Shown here: piece after piece, positions 1-5,216 of the stretch
Position numbering within the stretch: the first letter of the stretch is position 1
Layout of the letters: the number at the start of each line of letters is the position of its first letter
From: Chitinophagaceae bacterium
GTDB lineage: Bacteria > Bacteroidota > Bacteroidia > Chitinophagales > Chitinophagaceae
Reading direction: 5' to 3'
Length of the DNA: 5,216 nt
Assembly: GCA_947481355.1 (NCBI GenBank)
Contig: CANKGM010000174.1
Coordinates: forward strand, 1-5,216
Translations under genes and position numbers: made by a program
Notes under the pieces: generated by a model
The model's database searches: none
What the model saw: only the letters and a program-made list of their open reading frames with translations
Told to the model about the DNA's origin: nothing

Positions 1-119
1 CATTATTTTATTCACTTTTAAATACGGCTAAGTATCAAGTCTAAGTTCTACCCACTAGAGTTCAAGTCATATTCTCAAAAAAAAATTCTATTAACAATTA
101 GATTACTAAATAATAGCCT

Positions 120-150
120 AAAAAAATCCCCGCCTTCTCTGGCAGGGATT
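120..150 (-). terminator. Rho-independent terminator of trpB2
   Basis: Read on the minus strand, AATCCCTGCC (141-150) pairs with GGCGGGGATT (125-134). This gives a 10-bp stem with one T:G wobble, a 6-nt AGAGAA loop, and a run of seven T directly after it (120-126). It begins 27 nt past the trpB2 TAG stop, the expected place for that gene's terminator. On the plus strand the same hairpin is followed, after a 4-nt gap, by seven T (155-161), so it may also stop transcription coming from the left edge. No plus-strand gene is visible there. Confidence 0.92.
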
Positions 151-177
151 AGCATTTTTTTCTAACTCTTGAAAAAT

Positions 178-1536
178 CTATGGTTGCAATGCATCAACCT
201 CTGGAAGATTTCCAAACAATTCTTCGTCAGTGAATTCATGGTTGGTAAGCTTGCCTTCGAAATAATCTGCATAAGCCTGCATATCCACAAAACCATGTCC
301 GCACATATTAAATAGGATAGTCTTTGGCGTTCCTTCTTCTTTTGCTCTATTCACTTCGCGAATAACCTGAGCAATTGCATGGGTTGCTTCAGGCGCAGGA
401 ATAATACCCTCCGACTTTGCAAACGCAATACCCGCTTCAAAGCACTCGAGTTGTTGTATTGCTTGCGCTTCAATTAAGTTATCCTTCAATAATTGACTAC
501 ACAATACACTTGCACCATGATAACGTAAACCTCCTGCATGGATAGCAGCTGGTCTGAAATTATGCCCAAGTGTATACATCGGCAATAATGGAGTATACCC
601 TGCCGTATCGCCAAAGTCGTACATAAACTTACCCTTTGTAAGCTTTGGACAAGATGCAGGTTCTACCGCTATGGCTCTTATATTTTTTCCTCCAATAATT
701 TTATGCTTTAAAAACGGAAATGCTATCCCTGCAAAGTTAGATCCACCACCTAGCGGTGCAATCACAACATCAGGAAAATCTCCCGCCATCTCCAGTTGCT
801 TTTCTGCTTCTTGTCCTATGATAGTCTGATGCAACAACACGTGATTCAATACAGAACCAAGTGAATATTTAGTATCGGGATCTTGTGCAGCCATTTCAAT
901 GGCTTCTGAAATAGCAATACCTAAACTTCCTGTAGAGTTTGGATCTTGAGCAAGTATGTTTCTACCCGCTTGTGTTCTGTCGCTTGGTGATGCATATACG
1001 TTGGCTCCAAACATATTCATCATTATCTTTCTATATGGCTTTTGATCAAAACTAATTTTTACCATATATACATCACATTCAATTCCAAATTGCTTACAAG
1101 CAAAACTGAGGGCTGTACCCCATTGTCCTGCTCCCGTTTCGGTCGTGATTTTCTTAACCCCTTCTTGCTTGTTGTAATAGGCTTGTGCAACCGCTGTATT
1201 GGGTTTATGTGATCCACTTGGGCTCACCCCTTCATATTTATAATAGATCTTACAATTCGAATCCAATAGTTTTTCTAAACCAGTAGCCCTGAATAGTGGA
1301 GATGGTCTCCAAATTTTATAGATGTCTCTTACTTGATCAGGTATTTCAATATACTGTTCAGCAGAAACCTCTTGCTTGATCAATTCCATTGGGAAAAGTG
1401 GCGCGAGGTCTTCAGGACCAACTGGCTGCTTTGTACCAGGATGCAATGGAGGCAAGGGTTTGTTTGGCATATCAGCAACGATATTATACCAATGTCTAGG
1501 CATTTCAGATTCATTCAAAAAGATTTTCTTGCTCAT
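178..1536 (-). CDS. trpB2: Tryptophan synthase beta-like enzyme, TrpB2 type
   Basis: Cytoplasmic PLP enzyme of 452 residues, expected to condense indole with L-serine (or an activated serine) to give L-tryptophan. The N-terminal block typical of TrpB2 is present: YNIVADMPNKPLPPLHP (17-33), an acidic-hydrophobic linker, then RPSPLFRATGLEKLL (77-91). The Schiff-base lysine is K111 in GSHKPNTA. The catalytic glutamate is E133 in TETGAGQWG, and the phosphate-binding loop is GGGSN (263-267). KYSLGSVLNHVLLHQTIIG (223-241) is also characteristic of TrpB2 rather than TrpB1. The length is longer than the roughly 400 residues of TrpB1, as usual for this subgroup. The ATG at 1536 gives the family's normal N-terminus. 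There is no Shine-Dalgarno sequence; the leader is A-rich. No trpA or other trp gene lies beside it, which fits a stand-alone indole-salvage role (inference). The conserved C-terminal loop reads NMCGHG (410-415), with Cys412 where TrpB1 has Ser. Confidence 0.95.
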   Translation of the reverse strand: MSKKIFLNESEMPRHWYNIVADMPNKPLPPLHPGTKQPVGPEDLAPLFPMELIKQEVSAEQYIEIPDQVRDIYKIWRPSPLFRATGLEKLLDSNCKIYYKYEGVSPSGSHKPNTAVAQAYYNKQEGVKKITTETGAGQWGTALSFACKQFGIECDVYMVKISFDQKPYRKIMMNMFGANVYASPSDRTQAGRNILAQDPNSTGSLGIAISEAIEMAAQDPDTKYSLGSVLNHVLLHQTIIGQEAEKQLEMAGDFPDVVIAPLGGGSNFAGIAFPFLKHKIIGGKNIRAIAVEPASCPKLTKGKFMYDFGDTAGYTPLLPMYTLGHNFRPAAIHAGGLRYHGASVLCSQLLKDNLIEAQAIQQLECFEAGIAFAKSEGIIPAPEATHAIAQVIREVNRAKEEGTPKTILFNMCGHGFVDMQAYADYFEGKLTNHEFTDEELFGNLPEVDALQP

Positions 1537-1642
1537 AGTTGAGTTTTTAGGAGTTCAATTGATGAATTAAATTACGGATTTAAACAACAATTTCAAAAGG
1601 TTGATTTAAAAAAACGTGGGAAATAAAACTCCTTATTTGCAC

Positions 1643-1658
1643 TATACCATTAGGTATA
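1643..1658. repeat. Small perfect inverted repeat upstream of trpB2
   Basis: TATACC-ATTA-GGTATA: two perfect 6-bp arms around a 4-nt centre, in the 191-bp gap between the aminotransferase stop and the trpB2 start, about 107 bp before the trpB2 ATG. It could be an operator or a weak hairpin in the trpB2 leader. No T-run adjoins it in the direction of the minus-strand genes, so it is not a standard terminator for the aminotransferase. No recognisable Bacteroidota promoter (TAnnTTTG) was found in this gap. A function is unproven, and such short AT-rich palindromes arise by chance. Confidence 0.3.
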
Positions 1659-1727
1659 AAAATGAAATTAATATAAAGTCAAGAATGAAAATCTTATCCT
1701 GACTACCTTATTTGATTATCCTTAGTT

Positions 1728-2996
1728 TTATGCTTTTTTTGCCATGGATTTAAGTGCCTCTACAAAAATGTCGAGTTCTTCGAGGGATGTATAGACATTC
1801 GGACAAATTCGACATCCTTGCACATTGGCATAGTCTATTCCAACAGTGAAAATCTTATATTCCTTCATCAATCTCGTAGCCATTTCTACAGGGTTAATTC
1901 CTTCAATACCCACATTCACAATACCACATACACGATTTAGATCTTTAGGTGTATTCAAGATAATTCTAGGAAGCCCTCTTACTTTATCAGTCCAATATTC
2001 TTGCAAATAACGCATCCGCTTTTCTTTCTTCTCTCCGCCCATCATATTGTAATAATCAAGTGCGTCCTCAACGGCAAGATCAGTTGCGCATGGGTGTGTT
2101 CCAGTGTGGTTCAATCGCTTGATGCTGGCCATATCTTTATTACCATCTCCCAGTAAAGGCCATAATTTGTCAATCCTTGTTTTTTTAATATACAGAAAAC
2201 CTGCTCCGAGGGGGACACTCATCCACTTATGAAGAGAAGTGCCGTAGTAATCACAATTAAGATCATCAATTTTGTATTGAAAATGCCCGTAAGCATGAGC
2301 CCCATCGACCATAACGGCCACTCCTTTTGAATGAGCCATATCGCATATCTTTCTGATTGGAAGAATATGCCCGGTTATATTAATGATGTGGCTAACCATC
2401 ATCAATTTTGTTTTTGTGGTGATGGCATTGGCATAAAGTGAAACTATATCATCGTCAGATTCAGGATGATTTGGAACAGATACTTTGACCAGTTTTATAC
2501 CATAACGATTTGATACTTGTTCAAACATATCAATCATTGATCCATAGTCTTGGACAGCCATTACTGCTTCATCTCCGGCTTTCCAATCTTGTCCGCCAAT
2601 GACTAAATCCAATGACTCCGTTGCATTTCGGGTAATGATAAGTTCATCTGGAGAACAACCTGCAACTTCCGCTAGCTTTGCAGCCATACGGGTTTTATTA
2701 TCCCATTGAACTGTCCTCATATAATACGAAGCCTGATAATTGATGTCTCGTATATGTTGGATATATTTTTCCAAGGTGGGTTGGGGCACGAAATTATAAT
2801 ACCCATTCTCCAAATTGATGTAGTCTGGTTTCAACAAATAATCTTTTCTGATCTTACCCCAGAAGTCGGCATCACTAGCTAAAAGATCTGCTGGGACATT
2901 TTTTTTGGAATCAAACAATGCAGCCAGTGTATCCATTCCTATGGCTGCGGCAATGCCTGTCATGGCAGTAGATTTTATAAAGGAGCGCTTGTTCAT
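1728..2996 (-). CDS. Tat-leader class V aminotransferase-fold PLP enzyme
   Basis: A 422-residue fold-type I PLP enzyme of the class V aminotransferase family, in the broad group that includes isopenicillin-N epimerase-like, cysteine desulfurase and kynureninase-type enzymes. The internal PLP lysine is K257 in TSLHKW. VMVDGAHA (229-235) supplies the cofactor-binding Asp231 and His234. TRNATESLD (122-130) is the phosphate/substrate loop. RICPNVYTSLEELD (396-409) is the C-terminal Arg block, with R396 the likely carboxylate-binding residue. All core residues are present, so it looks active; the substrate cannot be read from the sequence. The N-terminus MNKRSFIKSTAMTGIAAAIG resembles a twin-arginine leader with Lys-Arg in place of Arg-Arg, followed by a hydrophobic stretch, which suggests export of a folded holoenzyme to the periplasm. 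No clear AxA cleavage site follows, so it could stay anchored. ATG at 2996 with an A-rich leader and no Shine-Dalgarno. It lies 121 bp after the barrel gene and may be read through from it. Confidence 0.9.
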   Translation of the reverse strand: MNKRSFIKSTAMTGIAAAIGMDTLAALFDSKKNVPADLLASDADFWGKIRKDYLLKPDYINLENGYYNFVPQPTLEKYIQHIRDINYQASYYMRTVQWDNKTRMAAKLAEVAGCSPDELIITRNATESLDLVIGGQDWKAGDEAVMAVQDYGSMIDMFEQVSNRYGIKLVKVSVPNHPESDDDIVSLYANAITTKTKLMMVSHIINITGHILPIRKICDMAHSKGVAVMVDGAHAYGHFQYKIDDLNCDYYGTSLHKWMSVPLGAGFLYIKKTRIDKLWPLLGDGNKDMASIKRLNHTGTHPCATDLAVEDALDYYNMMGGEKKEKRMRYLQEYWTDKVRGLPRIILNTPKDLNRVCGIVNVGIEGINPVEMATRLMKEYKIFTVGIDYANVQGCRICPNVYTSLEELDIFVEALKSMAKKA

Positions 2997-3117
2997 CTGT
3001 TGAATAATTTTTTTATGATTTTAAGATACTCAAAAAAATCTCAATTACGTCAACTCTTTATTCTTTTCAAGCCATTAAACTATGACGTGAAAGTGTAAAC
3101 ATAGATCAATGAGAAAT

Positions 3118-3834
3118 TTAAAATGGATAATTCAGCCCAGCACTCCAGATAAATTTTGTTCCTGGCATATTGCTAAGTGGCAAACAAGTTAAGAGGGATA
3201 CATTACATTTCCAGTTTTCTCTTTTATAAGAAGCTGTTTGTGAAGTGAAAAAGCCGGACAACCATCCCTTGTCTTCTAAATAAAAAATGCAAGGCTTCAA
3301 CATGAATACGTTTTTAGATCCTAATTTAATTTTACTAAACTCATAAGCAAAGTTGACAAAGTTTTCAAATAATACCCCCTTCCTAGTCATTTTACCAGAC
3401 CGCCAATATAAATAAGTAAAATGATGATTTTCTTTAGGTCGAAATTCTCCGTTGAATTCAAATGCATAATATTGTTGCACCTGATATTCTTGATCATTTA
3501 CTAATGGTTTGTTCTTCATGAAATACCAATTGGTATTTGCGGACAGACTAATCGTTGATTTCTTATTTTCCATTACATAATAACCAATTCTGGAAATGAT
3601 AGTCCAGGGCTTTAAGTTTAATCCTATATTAAACTCAGGATTAAAATAAAAATTTCCTTTTCGAAACGTTGTGGAGCTTAAGATAGCAGGTGCGCCTAAC
3701 GAAAAAGCCGGAGCCGGGGAAACTGCATTGTTTGTTAGCTGAATAATTCCTGAGGTTTGTGCATGGGAATAAATAAAACAGATCAGCAATGTGCCAAGTA
3801 AAACAGGTTTTGTATATGTGAAAATAAAATTCAC
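3118..3834 (-). CDS. Secreted, probable outer-membrane beta-barrel protein, unknown function
   Basis: I do not recognise a named family for this 238-residue protein. Residues 1-25 form a Sec signal peptide: K9, then the hydrophobic run VLLGTLLICFIY (11-22), with likely cleavage at SHA|Q (25/26), a common Bacteroidota junction. The mature part has alternating aromatic and polar segments separated by short charged turns (for example 60-72, 76-88, 92-106, 120-133, 137-147, 153-170, 174-187). It ends in AGLNYPF, and a terminal Phe is a hallmark of outer-membrane barrels. A small barrel is therefore inferred. The start is GTG (3832-3834): an in-frame TGA lies 6 nt upstream and no suitable ATG exists that keeps the signal peptide. 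It sits 14 bp downstream of the 91-aa gene, so the two are probably co-transcribed and perhaps translationally coupled. Two cysteines (210 and 217) lie close together and could pair. Confidence 0.75.
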   Translation of the reverse strand: MNFIFTYTKPVLLGTLLICFIYSHAQTSGIIQLTNNAVSPAPAFSLGAPAILSSTTFRKGNFYFNPEFNIGLNLKPWTIISRIGYYVMENKKSTISLSANTNWYFMKNKPLVNDQEYQVQQYYAFEFNGEFRPKENHHFTYLYWRSGKMTRKGVLFENFVNFAYEFSKIKLGSKNVFMLKPCIFYLEDKGWLSGFFTSQTASYKRENWKCNVSLLTCLPLSNMPGTKFIWSAGLNYPF

Positions 3835-3848
3835 CGAATATCAGTCTT

Positions 3849-4124
3849 TTACTGGTTTACACTATTTACTACCCTTATTGGAACTATAGTAATTTTCATA
3901 TAGGGATAATAAGGCAGAATAGAAAGCCTTGCATGCACATCCTCTGCATCCGCTGCCATGATAACCATGTAAATACCTGACATATCAAGTTTGATAAAAT
4001 TATCAACGATTGTACCATCTTGTTCTAACACCTTAACTAGCTCCTGCTCTTTCGGAAGAAGTTTCATGCGCGTTTCATGATCCAAGCCTTCTAAAATAAT
4101 ATCAACCATAAACTTCTTCATCAT
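3849..4124 (-). CDS. Small muconolactone isomerase/YCII-like dimeric alpha+beta barrel protein
   Basis: A 91-residue protein without a signal peptide. The order is a beta strand KKFMVDIIL (3-11), a helix 15-35 ending in EQDGTIVDNF (34-43), a strand GIYMVIMAA (50-58), a helix DAEDVHARLSIL (59-70), then PYYPYMKITIVPI (71-83). This beta-alpha-beta-beta-alpha-beta pattern, the G37 turn and the closing YPYMKI..VPI strand match the ferredoxin-like dimeric barrel of muconolactone delta-isomerase and YCII-type proteins, both about 90-100 residues. No ring-cleavage genes are nearby, so a role in aromatic catabolism should not be assumed; many members of this superfamily are uncharacterised. Two adjacent ATGs (4124 and 4121) are possible starts; I use the first. 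It is the first gene leftward from the divergent intergenic region and probably leads a short operon with the barrel gene. Confidence 0.75.
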   Translation of the reverse strand: MMKKFMVDIILEGLDHETRMKLLPKEQELVKVLEQDGTIVDNFIKLDMSGIYMVIMAADAEDVHARLSILPYYPYMKITIVPIRVVNSVNQ

Positions 4125-4219
4125 ATATGTATTTAGGAGAGTAAATTATTCTAAAATACGTTAACAAGAAAATCAATTTCAAATTCGTTGGCATATGTAA
4201 AGACAAAAAAGATACATAT
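4125..4219. repeat. Three copies of ATATGTA, two of them an inverted repeat
   Basis: ATATGTA occurs at 4125-4131, directly before the 91-aa start codon, and at 4193-4199; its exact reverse complement TACATAT is at 4213-4219. The last two form a perfect 7-bp inverted repeat with a 13-nt A-rich spacer, so the half-site centres are 20 bp apart, about two helical turns. That geometry suits a dimeric regulator, but the heptamer is AT-rich and may recur by chance. Confidence 0.35.
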
Positions 4220-4338
4220 CCCTTTACGCTCAGTTGTTTCTATTTCTCAACATTTCAGGGTCTTTATGCCCCATTTTACCATCTTTATTGTAATCTTGTA
4301 GCTATAAAAAGTATACTCACTCGTTAAACTAACTAGTT
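4125..4338. promoter_or_regulatory. Divergent intergenic region with promoters for both directions
   Basis: This 214-bp gap separates the leftward 91-aa gene from the rightward glycosidase gene, so promoters for both must lie here or close by. No good Bacteroidota promoter (TTTG plus TAnnTTTG) stands out. The nearest rightward match to the -7 element is TAATCTTG (4291-4298), one base off and without a clear -33 partner. It also holds three copies of the heptamer ATATGTA (see the separate repeat entry). Neither start codon has a Shine-Dalgarno sequence before it. The role is inferred from gene orientation alone. Confidence 0.5.
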
Positions 4339-5216
4339 ATGGATTCTCGCCGTAAGTTTCTACAAAACTCCTTCATGATTGCTGGCTCTGCAGCTATTCC
4401 AGTTTCTTCGATAGCATCAACCTCCAATGACAACAAATCAACAGCAGAGGATAGTGATATTCAACTTGAATACAAGAATACCTACGTTAAAAATATTTTT
4501 GTTACAGAAAATGAATTTAGAAATGCCAAACCAACATTAGTTGCGGCGCCAAGCTTTCAACAAGCGAAAGAAATTCTGCCTGTCCCCTATTGGAAAGGCA
4601 ATACACAAGCAATAGACATGTATTGGAAAGCCTGGGAGATCGCATTCAAAAACATCAAAAACCCTGCACCAAAATCAGGCTTCATTGCTTCTTATATTGA
4701 TACCGCCTACAACGGCAACATATTCATGTGGGATTCTACCTTCATCACCATGTTTGCTCGATACGGTTCGCGTGCTTACCCTTTTCAACAAACACTAGAC
4801 AACTTCTATGGCAAACAACATCCTGATGGATTCATCTCTAGAGAAATCTGGGGAGAAACAGGAAGGGATTGTTTTCACCGCTACGATCCAACCAGCACGG
4901 GGCCAAACTTGATCCCATGGAGTGAATTAGAATATTTCCGTCAGTACGGAGACCTCACGAGAATCCATAAAATATTCCCAGTGCTATGTGGCTACTATCA
5001 ATGGCTAAAATTAAATAGAACTTGGCAAGATGGTTCCTATTGGACCAGCGGATGGGGAACAGGTATGGATAATCAGCCTAGGGTAGCAAAAGAATACAAC
5101 CAAATCTATTCTCATGGGCACATGACCTGGTTGGATGCATGCCTTCAACAATTGATGATTGCGAAAATATTAGTAGACTTTGGATTCTATGTTGAACGTT
5201 GGCAAGAAATTGAAGA
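4339..5216 (+). CDS. Tat-exported GH63/mannosylglycerate hydrolase-like glycosidase (partial, 3' end cut)
   Basis: The frame is open to the window edge: 292 complete codons with no stop, so only the N-terminal part is seen. The start is ATG 4339, with an in-frame TAA at 4330-4332. SRRKFLQ (3-9) is a near-perfect twin-arginine motif, followed by a hydrophobic stretch and possible cleavage after SIA (24-26); there is no lipobox Cys. A folded periplasmic enzyme is predicted. The rest fits an (alpha/alpha)6-barrel glycosidase of the GH63/GH37-related clan: GNIFMWDSTFITMFARYG (126-143), HPDGFISREI (161-170), PNLIPWSELEYFRQYGD (189-205), and SGWGTGMDNQPR (237-248). By analogy with GH63 enzymes, Asp244 in GMDNQPR is the likely general acid; the partner catalytic residue would lie beyond the window. 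The GH37 trehalase signatures are not seen. The substrate is unknown; alpha-linked glucosides or mannosides are family-typical. It is transcribed divergently from the other four genes. Confidence 0.85.
   Translation, partial: MDSRRKFLQNSFMIAGSAAIPVSSIASTSNDNKSTAEDSDIQLEYKNTYVKNIFVTENEFRNAKPTLVAAPSFQQAKEILPVPYWKGNTQAIDMYWKAWEIAFKNIKNPAPKSGFIASYIDTAYNGNIFMWDSTFITMFARYGSRAYPFQQTLDNFYGKQHPDGFISREIWGETGRDCFHRYDPTSTGPNLIPWSELEYFRQYGDLTRIHKIFPVLCGYYQWLKLNRTWQDGSYWTSGWGTGMDNQPRVAKEYNQIYSHGHMTWLDACLQQLMIAKILVDFGFYVERWQEIE

Noticed and set aside
1..119. Search for a gene end, RNA or mobile element at the left edge
   Set aside because: No open frame, tRNA-like fold or repeat was found; it is AT-rich non-coding sequence as far as I can see.
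1333..1570. Two plus-strand open frames of 69 and 64 codons
   Set aside because: Both lie mainly antisense within the 5' part of trpB2, overlap each other, have no recognisable protein features, and are explained by that gene's composition.
1681..1704. GTC-AAGA...TCTT...GAC partial hairpin after the aminotransferase stop
   Set aside because: The arms are short and interrupted by a 5-nt bulge, with no T-run in the right place for a terminator.
3032..3090. Possible terminator after the barrel gene: TGACGT/ACGTCA arms and a seven-T run on the minus strand
   Set aside because: The stem is only six pairs with a loop of about 30 nt, and the T-run starts several bases after the stem, so it is too weak to call.
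4291..4298. TAATCTTG as a -7 promoter element for the glycosidase gene
   Set aside because: It differs by one base from TAnnTTTG and no TTTG lies at the expected -33 distance.
4330..4339. 10-bp palindrome TAACTAGTTA at the glycosidase start, resembling part of the E. coli TrpR operator
   Set aside because: A 10-bp palindrome is expected several times by chance in 5 kb, TrpR is not typical of Bacteroidota, and the gene is not a tryptophan gene.

Overview
The window reads as an AT-rich chromosomal stretch from a member of the Bacteroidota. This rests on non-Shine-Dalgarno, A-rich leaders before the starts, a secreted protein cleaved at an Ala-Gln junction, an outer-membrane-like protein ending in Phe, and the family mix (TrpB2, Tat-exported PLP enzyme, Tat-exported glycosidase). 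A Chitinophagia/Sphingobacteriia-type host is a guess. No rRNA, tRNA, CRISPR array, insertion sequence or phage gene is visible.

Layout. Positions 1-177 are non-coding apart from a strong intrinsic terminator (120-150). Four genes follow on the minus strand, so they are transcribed from right to left: a tryptophan synthase beta-like enzyme of the TrpB2 type (178-1536); a class V PLP-dependent aminotransferase-fold enzyme with a Tat-like leader (1728-2996); a secreted, probably outer-membrane beta-barrel protein that starts with GTG (3118-3834); and a 91-residue protein of the muconolactone isomerase/YCII-like dimeric alpha+beta barrel type (3849-4124). A 214-bp divergent intergenic region (4125-4338) then separates them from a plus-strand gene (4339 to the window edge). 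That gene encodes the N-terminal part of a Tat-exported (alpha/alpha)6-barrel glycoside hydrolase related to GH63/mannosylglycerate hydrolase.

How the genes work together. The 91-aa gene and the beta-barrel gene are 14 bp apart and almost certainly co-transcribed. The aminotransferase lies 121 bp further on and could be read through from them. trpB2 follows after a 191-bp gap and ends at the terminator, so it may be its own unit. I see no single pathway joining all five genes. The clearest theme is export: three of the five products carry leaders for the periplasm or outer membrane, two of them Tat-type. I found no convincing new multi-gene system. The most useful leads are the apparently periplasmic PLP enzyme, the barrel plus small-barrel gene pair, and a repeated heptamer in the divergent promoter region.
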